A DNA stretch of 64,000 bases from contig NZ_JAUSQU010000001.1 of NCBI RefSeq assembly GCF_030811455.1, forward strand, positions 930,001-994,000. The letters run 5' to 3'. A program made the translations under genes and the position numbers. Source of the stretch: Streptosporangium lutulentum (GTDB lineage: Bacteria; Actinomycetota; Actinomycetes; Streptosporangiales; Streptosporangiaceae). Positions 7,363-15,764 of the stretch are shown piece after piece; positions within the stretch are counted from its first letter, which is position 1; every line of letters starts with the position of its first letter. The notes below the pieces were generated by a model. That model had not been told where the DNA came from. It searched no databases and saw nothing but the letters and a program-made list of their open reading frames with translations.

Positions 7363-7381
7363 GATCTGCCCACGGCAGATC
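7363..7381 (-). promoter_or_regulatory. Probable PopR box upstream of the clpP pair
   Basis: A perfect inverted repeat GATCTGCC-CAC-GGCAGATC has 8-bp arms and a 3-bp spacer. The core TCTGCC-N3-GGCAGA agrees with the site I recall for PopR in Streptomyces lividans (TTCTGCC-N3-GGCAGAA). It is 40 nt upstream of the clpP start. The match to a remembered consensus needs literature confirmation. Confidence 0.7.
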
Positions 7382-7420
7382 CGCTCAGAGCAGCAGAACC
7401 ACGACCGCCGCTGTCCTCGG

Positions 7421-7530
7421 CTGCCGCACTGACGGGAGAACGTGTGGCCTGACGAGTGATCACGCCCTGGTGGAGCGGTTCTTGCCCCCCGAGGGGAAGC
7501 ACCCGGGGAGACGGACGGTCTCAGACACGC
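7421..7530 (-). pseudogene. Relic of an acyl-CoA ligase 3' end (copy A)
   Basis: Positions 7421-7464 are 40/44 identical to 21472-21515, the sequence at and just beyond the 3' end of the broken ligase gene. Reading on the minus strand, copy A ends FPSGGKNRSTRA-stop, parallel to FPPGAKHRHTRA-stop in the larger pseudogene. The rest of the gene is missing here. This is a decayed duplicate or recombination scar, lying between the clpP promoter and the NB-ARC regulator. Confidence 0.6.
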
Positions 7531-7589
7531 CGGTATCTTGGATCGGGCCGCTCGATGGGCCGGGGTGCCGGCAGTGGTGAGGAGGATGG

Positions 7590-9878
7590 ATGGTCAGCTC
7601 GTTCGGCCCGCTCCTGCGGAGCCTGCGGCAGGCGGCGCAGCTGACGATCGAGGGGCTGTCGCACGCCTCCGGGGTGAGTGTGCGGGCCATCGGGGACATG
7701 GAACGCGGCATCAGCCGGGGCCCGCAACGGCGCACGGTGCAGGCGCTGGCCGAGGCGTTGCGGCTGGGTGAGGAGCAGCGGGCGGAGCTGGACGAGGCCG
7801 CGCGAGCGGGCCGGCCGCGGTCGGGCGGCTCGGTGCCGGGGCGGTCGGGGCTGTATGAGCTGCCGCGTGGGCTGGGCGACTTCGTCGGCCGGGTGGCGGA
7901 GCTGGAGCTGCTGTGCCGTCTGGGACGGGAGGCGTCCGTGGACGGCCCCACCCCGGTCGTGGTGGTGCACGGGCAGGCGGGATTGGGTAAGACGGCGTGC
8001 GCGGTGCGGGCGGCCGAGCTGCTGCGGGAGGTGTTCCCGGACGGGCGGTTCTACGTGGATCTGCGGGGCGTCGACGCCGAGCCGGTGCCGGCGGCCGAAG
8101 TGCTGCACCGGCTGCTGCGGGCGCTGGATGTGGACCCGCGTGTGATCGCCGAGGAGGAGTGGGAGCGGGCCAGTCAGTTGCGGGCGATCCTGGCGGAGCG
8201 GCGGTGTCTGCTGGTGCTGGACAACGCCGCCGACGAGGCCCAGATACGGCCGTTGCTGCCGGGGCCGGGGGCCGGGATGGTGGTGGTGACCAGCCGCCGC
8301 ACCCTGGGTGGGTTGGAGGGGGTGACGCGGATCGCGCTGGCGCCGTTCTCGCCGCAGGAGTCGGCGCAGTTGTTGCGGGCGATCGTGCGGGAGGCCGCCG
8401 ATCGCGCGGTGGCGGAGACGGAGCAGGTGGCGCGGTTGTGCGGGCGGCTGCCGCTGGCGTTGCGGATCGCCGGCACTCGGCTGGCGTCTCGGCCCGGGTG
8501 GACGATGCGGCACCTGGCGGAGCGGTTGTCGGATGAGGATCGCCGGCTGGCGACCCTGGCGGTTGGCGATGTGGGGGTGGAGGCGGCGTTCGCGTTGTCG
8601 TACGCGGTGCTGTCGCCGCCGGCGAAGGAGACGTTCCGGCGGCTGGCGCTGGTGCCTGCGGTGGATTTCGCCGCGCCGATCGCCGCGGTGCTCACCCAGA
8701 CCGGGGTGTTCGCGGCTGAGGATCAGCTTGATGATCTGGTCGAGCTGGGCCTGCTGCAGCGTGAGGGCGCCGACCGTTATCGCTTTCATGACCTGATCCG
8801 GTTGTATGCGAGCCAGCGGTTGCGTGAGGAGGAACCGGCCGGGGCCACAGTGGCGGCCGAGCGGCGCATGGTCGACTGGTTGCTGGAGACCGCGATCGTG
8901 GCCGGGCGGTGGTTCGAACCCGACTACGGAGCACCACCGTCCGACGCCAAGGGCCTGGTTCCGCTTGCCACGCTGGAGGAGGCGCGGGCCTGGCTGGAGG
9001 TGGAAAGGGATACCTGGCTGGCCGGGCTGCGGATGGCGGCCGCCGCCGACCGGCACGAGCAGGTGGCCGAGCTCGGTGAGGCGATGCGCTGGTTCGCGGC
9101 CAATGCGCAGCACTGGTTGGGCGACTGGCTGGAGGTGTTCGGGCTGACGCGTGCCGCCGCCGCCGGGCTGTCCGATCCTCGCCGGGAACTGTGGCACATG
9201 AACCGCCAGGTCTGGGCCTTCCTCGTCACCCGCTTACCCCGCCGCGGGGAGGCGGCGTTGAGAGAGAACGCGGAGCGGGCGATGGAGGTCTACCGGCTCG
9301 CCGAAAGCCTCGGCGCGGTCAGAGAGCAGGCCGACGCGCTGTGCAACGCGGCCACGACCTGGAGGGTCCTCCTCGACTTCGATCAGTCGCTGTGGGCGTA
9401 TTCCCGGGGGCGGGAGTTGGCCGAAGCCGCCGGTTACCACGACACCTACTACTGGGCCAGCGGCGGAGTGGCGACCGCGCTCTTCCGTCTCGGCAGGCTG
9501 GACGAGGCCATTGAGGCGTACCGCAGCGTGCTGAGGAACATTGACGAGCAACCGGTCGTCTCTTCTGCGGCAAAGCACTCACGAATATTTGTCCTGGGAG
9601 GCCTGGCCACAGCTCTGCTCGCCGCGCAGCGCTGGCAGGAGGCCATCGAGGTGGCGGAGCCAGCCTTGGCCGAGGCCGGCGGGCAGGGCAGCAACCTTGT
9701 GATGGGCATGCACCGGACGTTGGGTCAGACGTATGCCAGGCTCGGTGCGACCGGCGAAGCCCGCGAGCATCTGACCCGGGCGATCGAGCTGGCGGAGAAG
9801 TATAAAACATGGGAGCCCAGATCGCTTGACGAGGCGAAAGCGGAGCTGGCGGCCCTCGGCACTGATCACAACCCGTGA
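7590..9878 (+). CDS. XRE-HTH, NB-ARC ATPase and TPR regulator
   Basis: The 762-residue product has an N-terminal XRE helix-turn-helix (about 1-65), an NB-ARC/STAND ATPase and C-terminal TPR helices (about 560-750). ATPase motifs are the P-loop GQAGLGKT (128-135), kinase-2 RCLLVLDNA (205-212), a VVVTSRR sensor, GRLPLAL and YRFHDLIRLYA. STAND proteins of this layout are signal-gated switches, and in actinomycetes they usually act as pathway regulators. Its target and ligand are not visible; a role in controlling neighbours is speculation. GAGGAGG precedes the ATG at 7590. No accessory partner gene is adjacent. Confidence 0.88.
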   Translation: MVSSFGPLLRSLRQAAQLTIEGLSHASGVSVRAIGDMERGISRGPQRRTVQALAEALRLGEEQRAELDEAARAGRPRSGGSVPGRSGLYELPRGLGDFVGRVAELELLCRLGREASVDGPTPVVVVHGQAGLGKTACAVRAAELLREVFPDGRFYVDLRGVDAEPVPAAEVLHRLLRALDVDPRVIAEEEWERASQLRAILAERRCLLVLDNAADEAQIRPLLPGPGAGMVVVTSRRTLGGLEGVTRIALAPFSPQESAQLLRAIVREAADRAVAETEQVARLCGRLPLALRIAGTRLASRPGWTMRHLAERLSDEDRRLATLAVGDVGVEAAFALSYAVLSPPAKETFRRLALVPAVDFAAPIAAVLTQTGVFAAEDQLDDLVELGLLQREGADRYRFHDLIRLYASQRLREEEPAGATVAAERRMVDWLLETAIVAGRWFEPDYGAPPSDAKGLVPLATLEEARAWLEVERDTWLAGLRMAAAADRHEQVAELGEAMRWFAANAQHWLGDWLEVFGLTRAAAAGLSDPRRELWHMNRQVWAFLVTRLPRRGEAALRENAERAMEVYRLAESLGAVREQADALCNAATTWRVLLDFDQSLWAYSRGRELAEAAGYHDTYYWASGGVATALFRLGRLDEAIEAYRSVLRNIDEQPVVSSAAKHSRIFVLGGLATALLAAQRWQEAIEVAEPALAEAGGQGSNLVMGMHRTLGQTYARLGATGEAREHLTRAIELAEKYKTWEPRSLDEAKAELAALGTDHNP

Positions 9879-9960
9879 CGATCCCTGGCGGACAAAGGTC
9901 TTCGCGCTCTGCCTGAGATCGTATGTGGGACCGGAGACAGCTGCTGAGCGGCCGGTCTGT

Positions 9961-11205
9961 TCAGCCGGCGGCGGCCGGGGTCGGGATGCGGTGCCGGGTG
10001 CCCGCCCACAGCAGGAGCGCGAGGCAGCTGATCGCGGCCCCCAGCGCGCACACGGCACCCCAGCCGGCCACCGCGTAGAGGGCGGTCGAGGCGATGGCTC
10101 CGAAGGCGCTGCCGAGCGAGTAGAAGACCATGTAGCCGCCGATCAGCCGGCTGCCCGCGTCCGGGCGAAGTGCGTAGATCAGGCTCTGGTTGGTGACGTG
10201 GACCGCCTGCACGGCGAGGTCGAGGACGATCACACCGACCGTCAGGGCCCACAGTGACTGTCGGGCGAAGGCCAGGGGCAGCCACGAGGCGGCGAGCAGG
10301 GCCAGGCCGATGCCGGTGGTCCGCTGGGAGAGCCCGCGGTCGTTCAGGCGGCCGGCTGCGGTCGCGGCCAGGGCTCCCGCGGCTCCCGCCAGTCCGAACG
10401 CGCCGATCGCCGTATGGGACAGCGACAGCGGAGGCGCGCTCAGCGGCAGCGCGACGCAGCTCCACAGGGTGCTGAAGGCGGCGAAGATGAGCAGGGCGAG
10501 CAGGGCGCGGAGCCGGAGGAGGCGCTCCTGCGCGAACAGGGTGAGCGTGGAGCGCAAGAGCCGTCCGTAGCGCATGGGCAGCGCAGTGGTGTCGCGGGGC
10601 GGCAGGGCGTGGTGCAGTGCCAGGGCGAGCACGCAGGTGAGGGCCGCCGAGGTGAGGTAGACGGAGCGCCAGCCGGCGAGGTCGGCCAGGAGCCCGGATA
10701 CGGTGCGGGCAAGCAGGATGCCGGTGACCACACCGCTGGTCACGAGGCCGACGACGCGTCCGCGTTGCGCCGGTGGTGCGAGCGAGGCGGCGAAGGCCAC
10801 CAACGTCTGGGTCACCACCGCGAGGAGTCCTACGGCGGCCATGCCCGCGAGCAGGAGCGCCGCGACGGTGGCGGTGCCGACCACCGTCAGCGCCGCTGCC
10901 AGCAGGAGCAGTTGCGTCACGATGAGGCGCCTGCGGTTGAGCAGGTCGCCCAGCGGCACGATGAAGAAGAGTCCCAGCCCGTAACCGAGTTGGGTGAGGG
11001 TGACGACGGCGCCGAGCGTCGCCGGGCTGATCGCGAAGTCGCGGCCCAGCGTCACCAGGAGGGGTTGCGCGAAGTAGACGTTGGCCACCGCGGTCCCACA
11101 GGCGATGGCGAAGAGCAGGGTGACGCCTCGGGGGAGCGCGGGGCCGGGAGTCCCCTTGTCCGTGCCCGCGGTCCGCGGTGTCGTGGTCTCGTCGTTGCCG
11201 GTCAC
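9961..11205 (-). CDS. MFS efflux transporter
   Basis: The 414-residue integral membrane protein has about 12 hydrophobic segments and the MFS loop motif GDLLNRRRLIV after the second helix. The RPDAGSRLIGGYMVFYSLGS region near the C-terminal half resembles sugar or drug efflux antiporters of the DHA1 type. It likely exports a small toxic compound using the proton gradient. It is divergent from an HxlR regulator with a 10-bp inverted repeat between them, so it is probably induced by its substrate. The substrate is unknown. The start at 11205 gives a hydrophilic N-terminal tail of about 25 residues. Confidence 0.9.
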   Translation of the reverse strand: MTGNDETTTPRTAGTDKGTPGPALPRGVTLLFAIACGTAVANVYFAQPLLVTLGRDFAISPATLGAVVTLTQLGYGLGLFFIVPLGDLLNRRRLIVTQLLLLAAALTVVGTATVAALLLAGMAAVGLLAVVTQTLVAFAASLAPPAQRGRVVGLVTSGVVTGILLARTVSGLLADLAGWRSVYLTSAALTCVLALALHHALPPRDTTALPMRYGRLLRSTLTLFAQERLLRLRALLALLIFAAFSTLWSCVALPLSAPPLSLSHTAIGAFGLAGAAGALAATAAGRLNDRGLSQRTTGIGLALLAASWLPLAFARQSLWALTVGVIVLDLAVQAVHVTNQSLIYALRPDAGSRLIGGYMVFYSLGSAFGAIASTALYAVAGWGAVCALGAAISCLALLLWAGTRHRIPTPAAAG

Positions 11206-11235
11206 CAGGCATCCCCCCAGGAATTGGTTTCATCT

Positions 11236-11269
11236 TGCTACCAGATTGACGGTAGCCATTCTGGTAGCA
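11236..11269. promoter_or_regulatory. Probable HxlR operator
   Basis: Perfect 10-bp arms TGCTACCAGA (11236-11245) and TCTGGTAGCA (11260-11269) flank a 14-bp spacer. The dyad lies 30 nt upstream of both the MFS gene and the HxlR gene. The spacer contains a further GGTAGC half-site. Binding by the HxlR protein is inferred from the divergent arrangement. Confidence 0.7.
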
Positions 11270-11300
11270 TGTTGCAACCGATGTGAAAGTGGAGGGTGTC

Positions 11301-11780
11301 ATGGTGAGGCGGACGCGTTTCAACGACAGTGACTGTCCCGTCGCGCGATCAGTCGACGCGATCGGCGACTGGTGGTCCTTGCTGATCGTGCGGGACGCGT
11401 TCGACGGCAGCCGCCGCTTCGGGGAGTTCCAGCGCAGCCTCGGCGTCGCCAAGAACATTCTCACCGCGCGTCTGCGCGTCCTGGTCGCCGGCGGCATCCT
11501 CGACGTCGTCCCGGCCGCCGACGGCAGTTCCTACCACGAGTACGTTCTGACGCCGAAGGGCAAAGACCTCTTCCCCGTCATCGTGGCGCTGCGGCAGTGG
11601 GGCGAAGGACACTTCTTCGAGCCCGACGAACCGCACTCGGAGCTGATCGACCGCCGGCGCGGGCGGCCCCTGCGTGCGCTGGAGGTCCGCTCCGCGGATG
11701 GGCGACGGCTCGACCCCGACGACACTGTCGTCAACAAGGTCGATCAGCCTCGAACGCCGGCCGGGACAAGGCCCGAGTAG
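11301..11780 (+). CDS. HxlR family transcriptional regulator
   Basis: This encodes a 159-residue winged-helix protein with the HxlR signature. The N-terminal cysteine sits in DSDCPVARSVDAIGDWWSLL, and FGEFQRSLGVAKNILTARLR is the recognition region. In HxlR and related sensors the N-terminal cysteine often senses electrophiles or oxidation. It is divergent from the MFS transporter and probably represses it. The ATG at 11301 has GGAGGG upstream; the frame extends six codons further to a GTG. The tail after about residue 120 is longer than the minimal HxlR domain. Confidence 0.9.
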   Translation: MVRRTRFNDSDCPVARSVDAIGDWWSLLIVRDAFDGSRRFGEFQRSLGVAKNILTARLRVLVAGGILDVVPAADGSSYHEYVLTPKGKDLFPVIVALRQWGEGHFFEPDEPHSELIDRRRGRPLRALEVRSADGRRLDPDDTVVNKVDQPRTPAGTRPE

Positions 11781-11833
11781 CCTTCCGAGGCGATCGTGGC
11801 GCGACGGCCGGGAAGGGGGATCCCCGGGGCCGG

Positions 11834-12847
11834 TCAGCGGCGGCGCAGGCGCTTGTCCGCGATCGCCGGCGGTACGTCGACGTAGTTGTCCGCCGGGTTG
11901 ATCTCGGTGCCGGGAGGCACGATCTCGTCGATCCGGTCGAGCACGTCCTCGCTCAGTTCCACGTCCGCGCTCGCCAGAAGGTCATCGAGCTGTTCGGGCC
12001 TCCGGGGGCCGATCAGGACGGAGGTGACAGCCGGGTGCGACCGGACGAACGCGGTGGCCAGGTGCGTCAGCGGCATCCCCGCCTCGGCGGCGAGCTCCGT
12101 GAGGAGCTGGACGACCTGCGCCCTGGCCTGGTTGGCGGGCGTGGTCAGGTCGAAGGCCTGCGGAGACAGCGTCGCGCGGTGGCCCCCTGTCAGGTCCGTG
12201 CGCCCCGACAGCCAGCCACTGCTGAGCGGCCCGTAGGTCAGGACCCCCATGCCGTGACGCTGCGCCGCGGGCAGCATGGCGGCCTCGATGGTCCTGGTGA
12301 GGATCGAATATCTCGGCTGCTCCGTGCGGAAGCGGTGGTGACCGCGCTTGTCGGCGATCCACTGCGCCTCGACGATCAGCTCGGTGGGGAACGTCGAGGA
12401 GCCGATCGCCCGCACCTTGCCCGCGCGGACCAGCTCCGACAGCGCTGAGAGCGTCTCGTCGAGGTCGGTGTCGGGGTCCGGCCGGTGCATCTGGTAGAGA
12501 TCGATATGGTCGGTGCCGAGCCGCCGCAGGCTGTCCTCCACGGCGCGTTTGATCCACCGGGCCGAGCCTCCGCGATGGTTGTCGTCGGGCCCCATGGGGA
12601 GCGCGAACTTCGTCGCGAGCACGACGTCGTCCCGCCGTCCCTTGAGCGCCTTGCCGACGATCTCCTCCGACTCACCCCGGGAGTAGACGTCGGCCGTGTC
12701 GACGAAGTTGACGCCGGCGTCCAGGGCCGTGTGAATCATGCGGATCGATTCGTCGTGGTCGGTGTTGCCCATGGCTCCGAACATCATCGCCCCAAGGGCC
12801 AGTTCGCTGACCGACATGCCTGTTCCGCCGAGAATCCTGCGCTTCAT
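11834..12847 (-). CDS. Aldo/keto reductase
   Basis: The 337-residue AKR-fold TIM barrel reduces carbonyls with NADPH. The tetrad is visible as FVDTADVYS (Asp and Tyr), VLATKF (Lys) and YQMHRPD (His). The cofactor region near the C-terminus (VLIGPRRPEQLDDLL) is typical. It stands alone on the minus strand, convergent with the HxlR gene and downstream of a MarR gene separated by a hairpin. Substrate is not predictable. Length and start are normal for the family. Confidence 0.92.
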   Translation of the reverse strand: MKRRILGGTGMSVSELALGAMMFGAMGNTDHDESIRMIHTALDAGVNFVDTADVYSRGESEEIVGKALKGRRDDVVLATKFALPMGPDDNHRGGSARWIKRAVEDSLRRLGTDHIDLYQMHRPDPDTDLDETLSALSELVRAGKVRAIGSSTFPTELIVEAQWIADKRGHHRFRTEQPRYSILTRTIEAAMLPAAQRHGMGVLTYGPLSSGWLSGRTDLTGGHRATLSPQAFDLTTPANQARAQVVQLLTELAAEAGMPLTHLATAFVRSHPAVTSVLIGPRRPEQLDDLLASADVELSEDVLDRIDEIVPPGTEINPADNYVDVPPAIADKRLRRR

Positions 12848-12991
12848 CTTTCTCTTCCCTCGTCTTCGGTTTCACCGGCCGCTCCTGTGGTGCCACCGCC
12901 TCTTCGGCCTGGTCACCATAGGGGGCCACACCTCAGGTAACCACCGCCGGAGGTCGCCTCAGGGCGATGGGGGAGGTCCGCTCTCACCCGG

Positions 12992-13042
12992 GGTACGGCC
13001 CACAGGGGGTCCGGCGGAACCCCCCACGGGCCGGGCCGTACC
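12992..13042 (-). terminator. Nested hairpin downstream of the marR gene
   Basis: The outer arms are GGTACGGCCC (12992-13001) and GGGCCGTACC (13033-13042). Inner arms are GGGGGT (13005-13010) and ACCCCC (13019-13024). It lies 62 nt beyond the stop of the minus-strand marR gene and probably ends its transcript. Confidence 0.55.
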
Positions 13043-13103
13043 ACCGCCGCGACCTTGTCGTCGGCGCCGGGCGCACGCGGGCCTCCGGACCGGGACGCGC
13101 GAG

Positions 13104-13601
13104 TCAGTCCGTGGTGTCGCCGAGAGACTCCAGGAGAGTCCGGAGTTCGGCCGCGAGGGCGTCGCGCCGGGTGCTCGTGAGCGCGGCGAGCAGCCGGTTC
13201 TCGGTGTCGACGTGGTCGGGCAGGGCCTGGTCGATGAGCGCACGACCTTCGTCGGTGAGAGCGACGTGGACGCCACGGCCGTCCGTCTCACTGGGGGTGC
13301 GTCTCACCAGGCCGCGAGCCTCCAGGCGGTCGAGGCGCTGGGTGACGGCACCCGAGGTGATCATGGATGACCGCATCAGCTCGGCGGGGGTCAGGCGATG
13401 CGGCGGCCCACTGCGGCGCAGGGTGGCGAGCACGTCGAACGACGGGTGGTCGAGCCCGTGCGCGCCGAACGTCTGGCGCAGCTCCGCGTCGATCAGCCGC
13501 GAGAGCCTCGTCAGTCGCCCGATCACCCCCATCGGTGACACGTCCAGGTCGGGGCGCTCTCTGCCCCACTGCTCCAGTACGCGGTCGACGTGATCTGTCA
13601 C
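13104..13601 (-). CDS. MarR family transcriptional regulator
   Basis: The 165-residue winged-helix regulator has helices around LTPAELMRSSMITSGAVTQR as the DNA-recognition segment and a wing near PSETDGRGVHVALTDEGRAL. It is divergent from an EamA-type exporter, with paired repeats in between (13622-13692). It probably represses itself and the exporter until a ligand binds. The N-terminal extension (VEQWGRERPDLDVSPMGVIG type) is common in this subgroup. Confidence 0.9.
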   Translation of the reverse strand: MTDHVDRVLEQWGRERPDLDVSPMGVIGRLTRLSRLIDAELRQTFGAHGLDHPSFDVLATLRRSGPPHRLTPAELMRSSMITSGAVTQRLDRLEARGLVRRTPSETDGRGVHVALTDEGRALIDQALPDHVDTENRLLAALTSTRRDALAAELRTLLESLGDTTD

Positions 13602-13621
13602 CGCCCCAGCCTAGTTGATGT

Positions 13622-13692
13622 CTTAGCGGTGAGGCATATCTCTTTACCGATTGCTTAGCGGTGAGATACATTGCCTTAGTGCTAAGCAATCG
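13622..13692. promoter_or_regulatory. MarR operator region with direct and inverted repeats
   Basis: The direct repeat CTTAGCGGTGAG occurs at 13622-13633 and 13654-13665. Inverted arms CGATTGCTTAG (13648-13658) and CTAAGCAATCG (13682-13692) are perfect over 11 bp, with a third partial copy TTGCCTTAG between them. The cluster fills the divergent intergenic region and reaches into the start of the exporter gene. Confidence 0.65.
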
Positions 13693-14611
13693 AATCGGGA
13701 TCGTCATGGTGACCGCGCTGGCGCCCGTCATCTGGGGAACCACCTATCTCGTCACCACCGAGCTGTTGCCACCGGACCGCCCGCTGCTGGCGGCGGTGGT
13801 GCGGGCGCTTCCCGCCGGCCTCGTGCTCGTCGCCCTCACCCGGCGGCTGCCCCGGGGCGTGTGGTGGTGGCGCGCGGCGGTGCTCGGCGCCCTCAACATC
13901 GGGGCGTTCTTCGCGCTGCTGTTCGTCGCCGCCTACCGGCTGCCCGGCGGGGTCGCCGCGACCGTCGGCGCGCTGCAACCCCTCCTGGTCGCCGGTCTTT
14001 CCGCCGGCCTGCTCGGTGAGCGCCTGTCCCCGCGCACCATGATCGCCGCCGTCGCGGGTGTGGCCGGGGTCAGCCTGCTCGTCCTCCGAGCCGACGCGCG
14101 ACTGGACGGCCTCGGCATCGCCGCCGCGGCCGGCGGCGCGGCCGTCATGGCCACCGGGGTCGTCCTCAGCAAACGGTGGCGCTCACCCGCGCCCCTGCTC
14201 GCGACCACCGGCTGGCAACTCGCCGCGGGCGGCCTGCTGCTGCTCCCGGTCGCGCTCCTGGTCGAAGGGCCACCGCCCGCGGCGCTGAGCACCGCGAACC
14301 TGGCCGGATACGGCTACCTCGCGATCATCGGCTCCGCCCTGGCCTATGCCCTCTGGTTCCGGGGGATCCGCGCGCTGTCTCCCACCGAGGTCACCTTCCT
14401 CGGCCTGCTCAGCCCTCTGGTCGCCACCTCACTGGGCTGGCTCGTTCTCGGCCAGGACCTCACCGTCGCACAGGCGCTGGGCGGGCTCGTCGTCCTCGCC
14501 GCCCTCGTCGCGGCACAGACCCGCAGCGCCCGCGGCGAGCCACCGCACCGTCGCGTCACCGATCGGGCGACCGTCCCGGCGGTGACCTCGGAGTACAACC
14601 GGGCGTCCTAG
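13679..14611 (+). CDS. EamA/DMT superfamily transporter
   Basis: This membrane protein of about 310 residues has ten hydrophobic segments arranged as two EamA repeats (APVIWGTTYLVTTELLP in the first, GSALAYALWFRGIRALSPTE in the second). Members export amino acids, drugs or metabolites. Start choice is uncertain: GTG 13679 gives VLSNRIGIVMVTALAP, in line with relatives beginning about ten residues before TALAP; ATG 13706 and GTG 13661 are alternatives. The operator repeats run into the coding start. It is probably controlled by the divergent MarR protein. A hairpin 51 nt after the stop is a likely terminator. Confidence 0.9.
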   Translation: MLSNRIGIVMVTALAPVIWGTTYLVTTELLPPDRPLLAAVVRALPAGLVLVALTRRLPRGVWWWRAAVLGALNIGAFFALLFVAAYRLPGGVAATVGALQPLLVAGLSAGLLGERLSPRTMIAAVAGVAGVSLLVLRADARLDGLGIAAAAGGAAVMATGVVLSKRWRSPAPLLATTGWQLAAGGLLLLPVALLVEGPPPAALSTANLAGYGYLAIIGSALAYALWFRGIRALSPTEVTFLGLLSPLVATSLGWLVLGQDLTVAQALGGLVVLAALVAAQTRSARGEPPHRRVTDRATVPAVTSEYNRAS

Positions 14612-14661
14612 GAGGAACGCTCCATGGGATGAGCCGGTTCTCCCCGGCACGACCCGCGTCT

Positions 14662-14683
14662 CCGGCGGGGCGGAGCCCGCCGG
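14662..14683 (+). terminator. Hairpin after the EamA transporter
   Basis: Perfect arms CCGGCGGG (14662-14669) and CCCGCCGG (14676-14683) enclose the loop GCGGAG. The position shortly after the transporter stop fits a GC-rich actinomycete terminator without a long U tract. Confidence 0.5.
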
Positions 14684-14807
14684 CCGGGCCATCGCGGTCA
14701 ACCGTGACCTCGGCGGCCCGAAACACCCCGGGCCAAGCAACCGGCTCTCGTTCTGGCACGTCACGGCGTGCCTCATCAACCAGCCAATCCGCAAGGAGCT
14801 GAGAATC

Positions 14808-15446
14808 ATGCGCATCACCGTGTTCGGAGCGGCCGGAAACGTAGGCAGCCGGGTGGTGGCCGAGGCGCTGTCCCACGGTCACCAGGTCACCGCCGTGGTG
14901 CGGGACCCGGCCCGTCCCCACGAACTGCCCGCCGCGGCCGGCATCCGTACCGGCGACGCCGGAAACGCCGGAAGCGTGGCCGAGCTGAGCGCCGGCCAGG
15001 ACGTCGTGATCAGCGCGACCCGCCCGGTGCCCGGCAGGGAGGGCGAGCTTGCCGCGACCGCCAGGGCACTGCTGGCCGGACTGGCCCGGACCGGCGTCCG
15101 GCTACTGGTCGTCGGCGGCGCCGGCAGCCTGACCGTGCCCGGCACCGGTGGCGCCACCGTGATCGACGACCCGGAGTTCCCCGCCGCCTGGCGGGACATC
15201 GCGCTGGCGTGCAACGACCAGCTGGAGGCCTGCCGTTCCGAGACCGAGGTGGACTGGGCCTACCTGAGCCCGGCCGCGCTGCTGGAACCGGGGAAGCGCA
15301 CCGGCACGTATCGCCTGGGCGCCGACGAACTGCTGGTCGACGCCGAAGGCAACTCGTCGATCTCCGTGGAGGACCTCGCGGTCGCCCTGCTGGACGAGGC
15401 CGAACGGCCCAAGCACCACAGGACCAGGTTCACCGTCGCGTACTGA
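14808..15446 (+). CDS. NAD(P)-binding reductase, NmrA/atypical SDR type
   Basis: The 212-residue Rossmann protein starts MRITVFGAAGNVGSRVVAEA, and GAAGNVG is the nucleotide-binding glycine motif. It lacks the YxxxK of classical SDRs, which fits the atypical NmrA/YwnB-like group acting as NAD(P)H-dependent reductases or redox sensors. AAGGAG lies upstream of the ATG with proper spacing. It is monocistronic as far as can be seen. Substrate is unknown. Confidence 0.88.
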   Translation: MRITVFGAAGNVGSRVVAEALSHGHQVTAVVRDPARPHELPAAAGIRTGDAGNAGSVAELSAGQDVVISATRPVPGREGELAATARALLAGLARTGVRLLVVGGAGSLTVPGTGGATVIDDPEFPAAWRDIALACNDQLEACRSETEVDWAYLSPAALLEPGKRTGTYRLGADELLVDAEGNSSISVEDLAVALLDEAERPKHHRTRFTVAY

Positions 15447-15764
15447 CCCTGGTCGAAGGCGTGGCCTGCCGCCGTCGTCGCCCCGCGAACGCCGGGTGAT
15501 CACCTGGCCCTCCGGTCCGACCGCCGCCCAGAGCGCCGCGCTGCCGGCGCGAGACATCCTCGCGGACGCGGGCGCGCCGACCAGCGCGTGACCCACCCCG
15601 TGGGTCACGCGGCGAGGCCGCGCCTGCCGGCCCGGTGCCGCGACGATCCCCTGCCGGGGAGTTCGGACAGGACCGAACGCCGACCAGAAGAGTTCATCCT
15701 TAAAGTACTTCCTTTTTTCTTGTCCGATAGATCCAGTTACTGTACGACCGTAACGTCGATCGAC
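15447..15764. other. Intergenic region before the phosphatase gene
   Basis: No gene is apparent. A small hairpin GTTCGG-ACAGGA-CCGAAC lies at 15661-15678. An AT-richer patch follows with a weak -35 candidate TTGTCC (15720-15725) and TACGAC 17 nt later. These may form the promoter of the phosphatase gene. Confidence 0.4.

Noticed and set aside
9866..11497. Long minus-strand frame spanning the MFS gene
   Set aside because: It is an Arg/Pro-rich shadow of the MFS gene in another frame; the 414-residue membrane protein is the coherent product.
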